The notes beneath the pieces are model-generated. The model saw nothing but the letters and a program-made list of their open reading frames with translations. It ran no database searches and had not been told where the DNA came from. A stretch of 41,515 nucleotides of DNA from Clostridia bacterium. Its GTDB lineage: Bacteria > Bacillota > Clostridia > Oscillospirales > Acutalibacteraceae. The position numbers and the translations under genes were made by a program. The stretch is from contig JAFXDE010000037.1 in NCBI GenBank assembly GCA_017516315.1, forward strand, positions 1 through 41,515, given 5' to 3'. Below, piece after piece: positions 1 to 8,235 of the stretch. Position 1 is the first letter of the stretch. Each line of letters opens with the position of its first letter.

Positions 1-281
1 ATGCAAGCCTTACATGTTTCGAAGTCGGGGCCGTGGTCAAGATGAAGAGCGATGGGAAGGCCTGTTTCTTCTGCAGCAGCCTTAACCATAGCTACGAGAT
101 AGCCGTGAGAAGCGTACTTTCTTGCGCCTGCGGAAACCTGAAGGATAACGGGAGAATTGTGCTTTTTAGCAGCTCTTGTGATACCCTGGATGATTTCCAT
201 GTTGTTTACATTGAATGCACCGATAGCGTAACCGCCCTTGTATGCATCCTCAAACATTTTTTTAGTTGTTACTAATGCCAT
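1..281 (-). CDS. fba: Class II fructose-1,6-bisphosphate aldolase, N-terminal part (cut by window edge)
   Basis: Reading the minus strand from the ATG at 281 gives 93 codons that run off the left edge. The protein begins MALVTTKKMFEDAYKGG, followed by YAIGAFNVNNME, SPVILQVSAGARKY and LHLDHGPDFE. This is the N-terminus of zinc-dependent class II aldolases; the HLDHG stretch carries the conserved Asp and a zinc-ligand His of the family. The enzyme splits fructose-1,6-bisphosphate into two triose phosphates in cytosolic glycolysis and gluconeogenesis. The ribosome site AAAGGAG lies about 8 nt before the ATG, and a full consensus promoter lies 48-76 nt upstream, so the gene is probably transcribed by itself as well as by read-through from the operon ending at 360. 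Family assignment is secure; everything beyond residue 93 is outside the window. Confidence 0.93.
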   Translation of the reverse strand, partial: MALVTTKKMFEDAYKGGYAIGAFNVNNMEIIQGITRAAKKHNSPVILQVSAGARKYASHGYLVAMVKAAAEETGLPIALHLDHGPDFETCKAC

Positions 282-328
282 AGTTAACTACTCCTTTATT
301 TGAATTTGTTTATTAACTTAACAGATAA

Positions 329-357
329 AGTATACTCTGTTATTTTACGATTGTCAA
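329..357 (-). promoter_or_regulatory. Sigma-A promoter of the aldolase gene
   Basis: On the minus strand TTGACA (357-352), a 17-bp spacer and TATACT (334-329). The -35 box abuts the stop codon of the gene ending at 360, so there is no room for a terminator between them and read-through is possible. Confidence 0.85.
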
Positions 358-359
358 GA

Positions 360-2621
360 TTAAGCGTTTGGTGTGTAGGTGAATGCGAAGCAGTGTGAAC
401 GGATTCTGCCGCCCATTACCTTGATGCGAAAATCGTTACCGGTCATAATGGTACCGCCGACATTGATGGAGGAAACATAACCGATGTCATCTCTTACCGC
501 ACTGTCATGGGTAATGATACCGAGCCAGGTAGAGGGATCGCCTGAAAGGTCTATTTTGGCGTTTTCTTTAACGAGCTTCTTAAAATCATCGCTTGTAATG
601 GTATAGGTAGATTTGAAGTTCGGGTCAAGATAGTCGCCGTAGCTCTTTCTTCCTCCGCTGAGATAGGGAACTGATGCACCGATACCCTTGCCCCATACAT
701 TATAGTAAGAGGTGGTAACGCCTGCGCTCATAGCGTGGAAGGGAGTTACTGCTACATCGGAGCCGTTGGCGATGTAATAGCCGCCGGCCATTATGTCATC
801 GATTACGGAGTAAACTGTCTGTGAGGGAGTCTTTCCGAAGGCTGTGGCATCTGCACCGAGGTTGAAGCCGTTATACTTTGCAAAGGTATAGATAGCTACT
901 GCCTGTGCCTTAAGAGCCTCTACCTGGAAGGAGCCGCCCATTTCCGATTCTACTGCCGAGGCAAGAAAATCTCTTGTGTTATATTCTGTTCCTGCATATT
1001 TGATCTTTGCAGGATAAGCATCACCGGAAACTATCCTGGTGTTTTCGCCTGCATCATAGTAATAGTGAGCGAGAATCTGCCATGAGTTCCAGCCCTGTGC
1101 AGCGAGATAATTAGCACCTATCTGACTCATACCTACACCGTGGCCATAGCCGAATACATAGAAGGTAAAGACACCTTTGTCGGATTTAACGGCTGCTGTG
1201 GTGGAGACGGCTGAAACCTCGGGAGCCACCTGCTCAGTTACGCCGTTATTGAGCATATCGGGATTTTTAGTGGTGTTCAGAAAGGGGTTTTCAGTAGTGG
1301 TAGGTGCGGCGGTGGACTGATAGTATGCGGGATTATTTACATTGATGTCGGGAGGTGTGGTAGTAGTGGTCTGAGGCTTGAGCATAAAGTAGGTCATAAT
1401 CATAGGACTCACTAAAGCAAATATCAGAACTGCCACTGCGAAAATAAGCATACCCTTGGTAAGAGTGAATACACCCTCTTTAACTGCAGGTGCGGGTGCA
1501 GTCTCTTCCTTTTCTTCCTCATTCTCCTCGCTGTAATCTATCTTTGCGATGGCTGTATTGATTACCTCTGCCTTCTGACATACCACATCGGAAAGGATGG
1601 TTACGGCATGGGGGAGGATAAGAGGAATATCGTCGGGATTTACGGTGTTGATTTTCTTTGCCTTGGCTGTGCTTCTGTCTACTACTGCGACATAAGCATA
1701 GTAGGAGGTTTGTCCGTTTTCGTTTTCTGTGGAATAAACGGGAGAAATGGAAGCACCGAAATCGCAGTCCGTGTTATACATCGCCTCTCTTGCGTGGCGG
1801 ATAACCTTCATAGATTCGCTTTCCTTGGGAATTTCAGCACCCTCATCCTTGTTCTGAAGTGCTTCCTCGAAATTCGCCTCCTGGTCGTCCTCACTTTCAT
1901 CCTCGGGATCGGTAATTTCCACGAAGTTTACCGTTTCGGTAAGACCGTCGATTTTATCGTAGAGATTATAAATCCACATAGCAGCCTCACCGGTGGTGAG
2001 AGCTACCTTCTTTTCGAGCTTTATGAGAGAAGAAACGAGCTTTTCTGTAGCGGGAGTAATGTCGTAGTCGGGCATTTCGATTTCATCGCCTGCGAAATCA
2101 GCAAAGGGATTATTGTTCTGCTGATTGATAAAGGCGAGTATTTTATTCTCGTTTTCCGAAACGCTGGCGAGTACATCGTCGAGTCTCATAAAGTCCAGAG
2201 GGATAAATGTGAGCCTTCCTGAAAGAGCGTCACAGGTAAAGCCGCTGTAAAGACCGTCGGTGGTCAGGTGGATTACGCTGTTTTCGGGAATGAGACAGTG
2301 ACCCTCGACATCGATTTCCGAAACATCGTCACCTGCATTGAGAGTGATGAAATCGGCGATTTCGGGTGAGGAAACACTTTCGAGAATAAGCTTTGTGATA
2401 AGCTCTTTTTTTGCTTTGATGAAATCAGTATGCTCCGCGGCAACGATAATGTGCTTGCCTCTTTCGAGGGATGACATTACCGACTCGAACATTTCGCCGT
2501 AGCCTTCGAAATTTTCTATAGTTTCCTCTGAAAGGCCGAAACTGTCAAGTGCGAGACAGATTTTATATATAGAATCAGAGGAAAAGGCTGAAATGTCCTT
2601 TAGTGTGTATAAACGTATCAT
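360..2621 (-). CDS. CinA-like / transmembrane / permuted SpoIID-LytB fusion protein
   Basis: A 753-residue protein starting at an ATG with GGGAGG about 10 nt upstream. Residues 390-414 form one hydrophobic helix; 415-480 are a Thr/Pro/Asn linker; 485-753 are a SpoIID/LytB domain. That domain carries GYGHGVGMSQIGA (491-503), a hydrophobic-E-S-E-M segment with the probable catalytic Glu560, and ALKAQAVA (569-576). In known SpoIID the Glu block comes first and the GHGVGMSQ block last; here the order is reversed. Residues 1-360 look like a decayed CinA: LIPENS..TTDG..SGF...LSGRLTFIP (110-141) matches the family pattern LVPEDS..NENGTAPGF...GRKIIILP of the neighbouring CinA, and 204-320 resembles the CinA C-terminal domain without its AESCTAG motif. 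SpoIID enzymes are peptidoglycan lytic transglycosylases; here the domain would sit outside the membrane. It is the last gene of a five-gene operon. The CinA relation was read by eye. Confidence 0.8.
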   Translation of the reverse strand: MIRLYTLKDISAFSSDSIYKICLALDSFGLSEETIENFEGYGEMFESVMSSLERGKHIIVAAEHTDFIKAKKELITKLILESVSSPEIADFITLNAGDDVSEIDVEGHCLIPENSVIHLTTDGLYSGFTCDALSGRLTFIPLDFMRLDDVLASVSENENKILAFINQQNNNPFADFAGDEIEMPDYDITPATEKLVSSLIKLEKKVALTTGEAAMWIYNLYDKIDGLTETVNFVEITDPEDESEDDQEANFEEALQNKDEGAEIPKESESMKVIRHAREAMYNTDCDFGASISPVYSTENENGQTSYYAYVAVVDRSTAKAKKINTVNPDDIPLILPHAVTILSDVVCQKAEVINTAIAKIDYSEENEEEKEETAPAPAVKEGVFTLTKGMLIFAVAVLIFALVSPMIMTYFMLKPQTTTTTPPDINVNNPAYYQSTAAPTTTENPFLNTTKNPDMLNNGVTEQVAPEVSAVSTTAAVKSDKGVFTFYVFGYGHGVGMSQIGANYLAAQGWNSWQILAHYYYDAGENTRIVSGDAYPAKIKYAGTEYNTRDFLASAVESEMGGSFQVEALKAQAVAIYTFAKYNGFNLGADATAFGKTPSQTVYSVIDDIMAGGYYIANGSDVAVTPFHAMSAGVTTSYYNVWGKGIGASVPYLSGGRKSYGDYLDPNFKSTYTITSDDFKKLVKENAKIDLSGDPSTWLGIITHDSAVRDDIGYVSSINVGGTIMTGNDFRIKVMGGRIRSHCFAFTYTPNA

Positions 2622-2660
2622 TATATTTTTAACCTCCCAATAATAGGTTTGTTATAGTCA

Positions 2661-4430
2661 TCAGCCGACTTCCCAGCGACTTGCATTCACATAGGGGTTA
2701 TCGAGCTTCTTTTTATCGTAAAATGCCTGGGGGTATCTCGGATTCGGATTTACTGTTGCCTTGGAAACATCTACATCCGTGCTTTCACCGGGTCTTACGA
2801 GTCTGGCTACCACGACGAAGCGGGCATCGGTAAACTCATGCGAGCAGGTGGAAAGGGTGAGAAGCTTGTCTGTCGGCAGTACATCCACGCCGGTGTCGTA
2901 GAGAGAACGCTGACTCATTTCGTTGAGATAGACAGCGAAGCGGTCCTGAGTGCTTAGAGATGCGAAATAGTATCTGAACACATAGCCGTTATCGTCCTTT
3001 TCATAGGCGTTGGTGATAAATGCGGCTACGACCTTCCAGGAGTAATCCTTGTAAAGGGTATTGAAGGTGATTACGGGTGCAGCCTTGAAGCCGTCGATTT
3101 TTTTGTAGGCATCGAGAGCGCCGAAAACCGTACCGTTATTCATGTGATGGCCGAAGATGATGGTGTTCTGGTCCAGCTCAACGATATTATTTACATGGGT
3201 AACAAAGGGACAGCCGTACTTGGTGCTTTTTCCGTAGAAATTTCTTTCCAGATATTTCGAATCATTTTCAGCCTGCACGATGGGAAGACTGAGATTTACG
3301 CCCTTTGCCTCAAGATAACCGACAAAGTCCTTGTTTGTGGCATAAAGACGGGCATATTTCAGCTGGAGCCCCATAGGGAAAATCACATCGGGATATTCCT
3401 TCTGTATCTGTGCCCATTGCTGCTCTGCACTCTGAGAAGCGGTGGTGGTTTTATCCTTGTCGCCCTTATTGTTTTTCTTCGTGGTCGGCACCTCTGCGGT
3501 AGAGGGTTCGGTGATGATAAGGTCCGAAACACCTTCCTCGAGCTTATCGTTTTCTTTGGAAAGACGGTATTCGTTAAGGAGCATACCGGCAGAGATAACG
3601 ATAGCTACGACAGCTACACCGAGAACGGAACGCCGTATGATTTCGAAGCGTGAGAGCTTTTTCTTATGCTTTTTATCCTTCTCTGTTTTTTCTTCTGTAT
3701 TTGAGCTGATGTCTGTGACTGTCTCGTCAGCCGTATCTTCTATTTCAAAGCCGGCACCGAAGCCGAGAGGTATATCTTTGTTTCTTTCGGGTACAGGACG
3801 CTGATAGGAGGAAGAGCCTTTACCCTGTCTTAAGAGAATGGAGTTAAGCTCATAGGTGCTCATTTCCATTTCCTCTACCTTAAAGGAGCTTTTCTTTGCC
3901 GCAGGCTTGCGTGGAGGAAGATTTACCGTTTCCTCTTCGATTTCTATATCGTCAGCCATTGACGGCTTAACGGGAATAGGCTTCTGAGGTGCTGTGCTTT
4001 TCGGTACGGAAGCTTCTGCAGCTTCTTCTGCGTTTTCCTCTTCTTCGTAGTCACCGTACTCTTCCTCAGCTGCCGAAGGCTTATCAAAGTCCTCACTCTG
4101 ATAAAGGACTCTCATACCTGAATCTGTCTGCGGTGCCTCCTGAGGCGGCTGAAAGGGCTGAGGCTGAGGGAAGGGAGAAGCAGCGTACTGCTGAAAAATC
4201 ATATTGAGCTGCTCCTGTGTAAGGGGAACCTGCTGAGTGGGAAAGCCCGGCTGTGGATAAGGTGTCTGACCTACAGGTATATAGTATACAGGCTGTCCGT
4301 AGGGGTTAGGCTGTATATATACGGGCTGCTGTAAGGGTGGCTGTTCGGGAGTGACGGGAGGATTTTCGCCTGAGCCCTCAGGAGCTACACCCTGGGGAGA
4401 CATATCCTTGTCGTTGTAAATGTTTTTCAT
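2661..4430 (-). CDS. srtB: Class B sortase with long Pro-rich cytoplasmic N-terminus
   Basis: 589 residues. Residues 1-260 are a low-complexity cytoplasmic region, Pro/Gln-rich up to about 100, then acidic, then Lys-rich just before the membrane. Residues 267-287 are the membrane helix, 300-335 a Thr/Lys linker, and 350-550 the sortase barrel. The catalytic triad is visible as His428 in FGHHMNNGT, Cys529 in LTLSTCS and Arg537 in TDARF, which is the class B pattern. Sortases cleave a C-terminal sorting motif of secreted proteins and attach them to peptidoglycan or to each other. The N-terminal extension of about 260 residues is much longer than in typical SrtB. The gene starts 8 nt after cinA and ends 39 nt before the SpoIID-like gene. 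I saw no protein in this window with a clear sortase substrate signal, so its substrate is unknown. Confidence 0.92.
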   Translation of the reverse strand: MKNIYNDKDMSPQGVAPEGSGENPPVTPEQPPLQQPVYIQPNPYGQPVYYIPVGQTPYPQPGFPTQQVPLTQEQLNMIFQQYAASPFPQPQPFQPPQEAPQTDSGMRVLYQSEDFDKPSAAEEEYGDYEEEENAEEAAEASVPKSTAPQKPIPVKPSMADDIEIEEETVNLPPRKPAAKKSSFKVEEMEMSTYELNSILLRQGKGSSSYQRPVPERNKDIPLGFGAGFEIEDTADETVTDISSNTEEKTEKDKKHKKKLSRFEIIRRSVLGVAVVAIVISAGMLLNEYRLSKENDKLEEGVSDLIITEPSTAEVPTTKKNNKGDKDKTTTASQSAEQQWAQIQKEYPDVIFPMGLQLKYARLYATNKDFVGYLEAKGVNLSLPIVQAENDSKYLERNFYGKSTKYGCPFVTHVNNIVELDQNTIIFGHHMNNGTVFGALDAYKKIDGFKAAPVITFNTLYKDYSWKVVAAFITNAYEKDDNGYVFRYYFASLSTQDRFAVYLNEMSQRSLYDTGVDVLPTDKLLTLSTCSHEFTDARFVVVARLVRPGESTDVDVSKATVNPNPRYPQAFYDKKKLDNPYVNASRWEVG

Positions 4431-4437
4431 AGTTAAA

Positions 4438-5736
4438 TCAATTCCTCGGATAAGAGTTTATAAATTCCGTTATACTGCCCTCTGACCTTAATTCAGGGCT
4501 GTTTAATATGCAAAGTCTTAACTGATTGATAGCGTTTGAGGCAGAGACGAAGCGGTTATAATCTCTGCAGCTGCCGTTTTTTCTGCCGTGGAATTCCTTA
4601 AGGTAAAGGCTTTCTCCGTCGGTAACGGCGATATAGATAAGTCCGACTTCTTTTTTCGGGTCGTCGCTGGTGGGACCTGCCATACCCGTTACGGCTACAC
4701 CGTAATCTGCCCCGGAGAGCCTTTTGATTCCGAGAGCCATCTGTGCGGCGACAATTTCGCTGACGGCACCGAAACGGGAAAGGTCATCGGAGCTTACGCC
4801 TAAAAGCTTTTCTTTTATGTCGTCTGAATATGACACTACACCGCAGTGAAATACCTCGGAGGCTCCGCTTATGTCGGTGATTCTTTTAGCACAGAGACCT
4901 GCAGTACAGCTTTCGGCGAAGGCAGCGGTAAGCTTTTTTTCCTTCATAAGGGAAACAGTCGCCTCTTCGATGCTCTGAGCATCTATGCCGTAAATGTAAG
5001 AGCCGAGTCTTTCTTTAATCTCTGCGAGCAGGGGAGAAATAAGCTTATCGGCCTCCTCCTCATTTTCAGCCTTGGCTGTGATTCGGAGAAGGGCCTCACC
5101 GTCCTTTGCATAGGGTGCTACGGTAGGATTATCTTTTTCTAAAAGGTCGGCTACTCTTTCGCTCATAGCGCTTTCACCGATACCGAAGGTACGGACCGTG
5201 TGGGATTTTATTACAGAATCTGAGAATTTTTTAAGATAGGGGATAACCTGACGGCGGAACATAGGCTCCATTTCTCTCGGGGGACCGGGAAGAATAATAA
5301 TTTTTCTCCCCTTATTCTCCATAATGAAGCCGGGCGCAGTGCCGTTTTCATTGAGAAGAACCGTACTGTCCTCGGGAACGAGTGCCTGCTTGGCGTTGCT
5401 TTCGGGCATCCGGAGTCCCTTGCCGTAAAAATAAGATTTGATTTCCTCGAGTATATCCTCTCTCATAATAAGTCTTTTACCGAAATAATCGGCACATACT
5501 TCCTTGGTAAGATCATCCGGAGTAGGACCGAGACCGCCTGTAAGGATAACCGTGTCTGCCCTCGAAAAGGCAAGGTCAAGACAGGCCTTCAGTCTTTCCT
5601 CGTTATCACCTACGGTAGTCTGGTACATAAGAGAGATACCAAGGGCGGCGAGCTCTTTTGAAAGGAAGCGGGCGTTGGTATTAAGAATGTCGCCTAAAAG
5701 GATTTCCGTGCCTACGCTTATAAGCTCACAGTTCAA
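4438..5736 (-). CDS. cinA: CinA family protein (molybdopterin-binding-like domain plus NMN deamidase-like domain)
   Basis: Starting at the TTG at 5736 the protein is 432 residues and begins MNCELISVGTEILLGD, matching the usual CinA start. The GTG at 5745 is in frame, but it is part of the ribosome site AGAGGTG that serves the TTG, so I reject it. The N-terminal domain has ILTGGLGPTPDD and IILPGPPREM; the C-terminal domain has AFAESCTAGL, GASEVFHCGVVSYS and VAVTGMAGPTSDD, the hallmark of the PncC-like domain that deamidates nicotinamide mononucleotide in pyridine nucleotide salvage. In several bacteria cinA is also linked to competence and DNA damage. It lies 40 nt after thiI and 8 nt before the sortase, in the same operon, next to a gene encoding what looks like its own diverged copy. 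Confidence 0.95.
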   Translation of the reverse strand: MNCELISVGTEILLGDILNTNARFLSKELAALGISLMYQTTVGDNEERLKACLDLAFSRADTVILTGGLGPTPDDLTKEVCADYFGKRLIMREDILEEIKSYFYGKGLRMPESNAKQALVPEDSTVLLNENGTAPGFIMENKGRKIIILPGPPREMEPMFRRQVIPYLKKFSDSVIKSHTVRTFGIGESAMSERVADLLEKDNPTVAPYAKDGEALLRITAKAENEEEADKLISPLLAEIKERLGSYIYGIDAQSIEEATVSLMKEKKLTAAFAESCTAGLCAKRITDISGASEVFHCGVVSYSDDIKEKLLGVSSDDLSRFGAVSEIVAAQMALGIKRLSGADYGVAVTGMAGPTSDDPKKEVGLIYIAVTDGESLYLKEFHGRKNGSCRDYNRFVSASNAINQLRLCILNSPELRSEGSITEFINSYPRN

Positions 5737-5776
5737 AAGAATCACCTCTTTCTGAAATACAGAATTATTTTTTAAA

Positions 5777-6949
5777 TCAGTCTACAAATTCAAATCTTGT
5801 CGTTTCGACAGCTCTGTCTATCATTTCGCTGAAATCAAATACGCTTTCAGCCTTTTCGATAAGCTCGACGGTAGGTCTTGTTCTCGGGTGCTTCGGAGTG
5901 AATACGGTACAGCAGTCCTCGTAGGGAAGAATAGAGGTTTCAAAGGCGCCGATAGCACGGGAGATTTCGATGATTTCGTTTTTATCCATACCGATTAAAG
6001 GGCGAAAAACGGGCATATCTACTGCCGCATCCGTACAGGCGATGGCACCGAGAGTCTGGGAGGCTACCTGACCGAGGCTTTCACCGGTTACCAGAGCGCC
6101 GCAGTTATCTCTTTCGGCAAGTCTTACGGAAATTTTCATCATCATTCGTCTCATAATAATGGTGAAGAGCTCTTCGGGGCAGTGTTCCTTGATTGCTTCC
6201 TGGATTTCGGTAAAGTTTACTACTGCGAAGTTTACTCTTCCGCTGTATTTAGCCACGATGGAAACAAGGTCGCGAACCTTCATTTCAGCTCTTTTGCTTG
6301 TGTAGGGGGGAGCAGCGAAATGTACGGCGGAAAGCTGGAGTCCTCTTTTAGCCATCATCCAGCCTGCTACGGGGCTGTCGATACCGCCCGAAACGAGAAG
6401 AGCAACTCTGCCGGCCGTGCCGACGGGCATACCGCCTGCACCCTTTATCTGATTGCCGTGGATAAAGACATTTTTATCTCTTACCTCCACGGTTACGGTA
6501 ATGTCGGGATTATGAACATCCACCTTAAGAGAGGGGATGCTTCTGAGAAGATGGGCGCCTACCTCGCGGCAGATTTCGGGGGAGGTGAGAGGAAAGCGCT
6601 TATCGCTTCTTTTAGCGTTAACCTTAAAGGTCTTTACGCTTCTGAGCTCGTCTCCGAGATAGGAAAGGGCAGTATCCTTCATGCATTGAAGGTCCTTTTC
6701 CGTAACTGCCGCTTTAGAGAAGGCGACGATACCGAAAACCTTTTTTACGGTCTCTACTGCCGCGTCGAAATCCACATCCTCATCCACAGGCTCAGCCACG
6801 ATGGTTGACTGGGATTTAAGGAAGGTGAATTTACCTGCAGACTTTAAAAGTCTGCGCTTCATATTTTTTACGAGAACATCCTCGAAGGTGCTTCTGTTAA
6901 GACCCTTGAGGGCAAGCTCTCCATTTTTTATAAGTAATACTTCTTTCAT
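5777..6949 (-). CDS. thiI: tRNA 4-thiouridine synthetase ThiI (no rhodanese domain)
   Basis: 390 residues, with N-terminal ferredoxin-like and THUMP domains (about 1-165; the VFIHGNQIKGAGG segment precedes the PP-loop) and a PP-loop ATPase with LLVSGGIDSPVAGW at 184-197. It adenylates U8 of tRNAs and accepts sulfur to form 4-thiouridine; some relatives also supply sulfur for thiamine thiazole. The protein ends shortly after the conserved LPYEDCCTVFTPKHPRTRP stretch (341-359), so the C-terminal rhodanese domain of the E. coli enzyme is absent, as in Bacillus. Such short ThiI proteins receive sulfur straight from a dedicated cysteine desulfurase, which is the gene 10 nt upstream here. The start ATG is preceded by GAGGTAGAAA. 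Confidence 0.96.
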   Translation of the reverse strand: MKEVLLIKNGELALKGLNRSTFEDVLVKNMKRRLLKSAGKFTFLKSQSTIVAEPVDEDVDFDAAVETVKKVFGIVAFSKAAVTEKDLQCMKDTALSYLGDELRSVKTFKVNAKRSDKRFPLTSPEICREVGAHLLRSIPSLKVDVHNPDITVTVEVRDKNVFIHGNQIKGAGGMPVGTAGRVALLVSGGIDSPVAGWMMAKRGLQLSAVHFAAPPYTSKRAEMKVRDLVSIVAKYSGRVNFAVVNFTEIQEAIKEHCPEELFTIIMRRMMMKISVRLAERDNCGALVTGESLGQVASQTLGAIACTDAAVDMPVFRPLIGMDKNEIIEISRAIGAFETSILPYEDCCTVFTPKHPRTRPTVELIEKAESVFDFSEMIDRAVETTRFEFVD

Positions 6950-6959
6950 TTTCTACCTC

Positions 6960-8087
6960 TTATTTTTTCATAATTGCTTTCATAGCCTTATCGAGCATAG
7001 TGAGGAAATAGTCAAGCTCCTCTTCAGTGGTGAATCTCGAAAGACTTATTCTTAAGGACGAGTCGATTAAACTGTCGGGAAGCTTCATAGCTGTAAGCAC
7101 ATGGCTTTTGTGTCCCTTGGCACAGGCTGAGCCCGAGGAAACATAAATTCCGCAGTCGGAAAGGAAGTTTAAAAGGGTTTCGCTTCTGTAGCCGGGAAGT
7201 GAGATGTTTACGATATAGGGAAGAGAATCGTCGGGACTGTTTATTACTACGCCTTCTCTTTCTGTGAGCTTCTTTGTGAAGCTGTCACGGAGAAGAGTGA
7301 TTTTTTCGAGGGAGGCCTTTACCGTAAGCTCTTCGACGGCTCCCATAAAGCCTGCGATAGCCGGCATAGGCTCAGTACCGGGACGGATATCCCTTTCCTG
7401 CCCGCCGCCTACGGCAACAGGAGTCAGCTTAGTACCTTTTTTTACGAAGAGAGCGCCGACACCCTTAGGACCGTGAATTTTATGAGAGCTGACGGTCATA
7501 AGGTCTGCACCGAGCTTTTTTACATTAAGCGGAATTTTACCGAAGGCCTGTACGGCATCGATGTGGAAAAGAGCAGGAGATTTTTTTCTCCTTATGAGGG
7601 CGGCGATTTCACCTATAGGCTGAACAGCACCGACCTCATTGTTTACAGCCATAATACTGACGAGTACGGTTTTTTCGTTTATCGCATCGGAAAGAGCAGC
7701 GAAATCGAGTCTTCCTTTGCTGTCTGTGCCGATACGGACAACCTCGAAGCCTTCCTTTTCCAGTCTGTCAAAGGCCTTCTGTACGCTGGGATGCTCCACG
7801 GCAGAGGTGATAACTCTGTTGCCCTTTCTTTTGTTCGCGTAGGCTGCACCGAAAACGGCGAGATTATTACCCTCTGTTCCACCGCTTGTGAAAAAGATTT
7901 CCTCCTTTTCGCAGGAAAGAGTTTTCGCCACAGCTTCTCTTGCCTTAAGGAGAAGATTATCGGCCTCGATACCTTTTTCGTGAAGAGAGGAAGGATTGCC
8001 CCAACAGCTTTCCAAAGCATCGATCATATTCTTTTTTGCCTTTTCGCACACCTTGGTGGTGGCGCTGTTATCAAGATATGCGTACAC
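6960..8087 (-). CDS. Cysteine desulfurase (NifS/IscS family, probable ThiI partner)
   Basis: 375 residues, start GTG at 8087 with GGAGG 8 nt upstream; the nearby ATG is out of frame and stops after a few codons. It begins MYAYLDNSATTKVC. The PLP lysine is Lys203 in SSHKIHGPKG, the PLP-contacting TSGGTEGNN is at 67-75, and the persulfide Cys322 lies in SSGSACAKG. It removes sulfur from cysteine and passes it as a persulfide. As first gene of the operon and immediate neighbour of a rhodanese-less thiI it matches the NifZ-ThiI pair of Bacillus, so tRNA thiolation is its likely job; Fe-S cluster assembly cannot be excluded from sequence. Confidence 0.94.
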   Translation of the reverse strand: MYAYLDNSATTKVCEKAKKNMIDALESCWGNPSSLHEKGIEADNLLLKAREAVAKTLSCEKEEIFFTSGGTEGNNLAVFGAAYANKRKGNRVITSAVEHPSVQKAFDRLEKEGFEVVRIGTDSKGRLDFAALSDAINEKTVLVSIMAVNNEVGAVQPIGEIAALIRRKKSPALFHIDAVQAFGKIPLNVKKLGADLMTVSSHKIHGPKGVGALFVKKGTKLTPVAVGGGQERDIRPGTEPMPAIAGFMGAVEELTVKASLEKITLLRDSFTKKLTEREGVVINSPDDSLPYIVNISLPGYRSETLLNFLSDCGIYVSSGSACAKGHKSHVLTAMKLPDSLIDSSLRISLSRFTTEEELDYFLTMLDKAMKAIMKK

Positions 8088-8117
8088 AGGACATACCTCC
8101 TCATAATAATCCTTTTT

Positions 8118-8146
8118 ATTATACTATATAAGCTGAAAATATTCAA
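8118..8146 (-). promoter_or_regulatory. Sigma-A promoter of the desulfurase-thiI-cinA-srtB-spoIID-like operon
   Basis: Minus strand TTGAAT (8146-8141), 17-bp spacer, TATAAT (8123-8118), 31 nt before the GTG start. No comparable promoter is seen between the five genes, whose gaps are 8-40 nt. Confidence 0.8.
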
Positions 8147-8235
8147 CGGCACATTATCTAAATAAAGGGATATTTTTGTAAAATTTTCGTAAAATACTTT
8201 TATAAAATACTAATAATGTTTATAAGGAGAGAATA

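Noticed and set aside
1608-2222. 204-codon plus-strand frame opposite the SpoIID-like gene
   Set aside because: Shadow of the minus-strand gene: Cys/Ile/Val-rich, no ribosome site, no family resemblance.
5743-5745. GTG as the cinA start
   Set aside because: It lies within the ribosome site of the TTG nine bases downstream, which gives the usual CinA N-terminus.
6182-6808. 208-codon plus-strand frame opposite thiI
   Set aside because: Antisense shadow of a well-supported gene.
7473-8165. 230-codon plus-strand frame opposite the desulfurase
   Set aside because: Antisense shadow; the real gene has every catalytic residue.
8179-8212. Sigma-G promoter for ypeB
   Set aside because: AATACTA resembles the -10 element, but the -35 is poor at any accepted spacing; not enough to report as a site.
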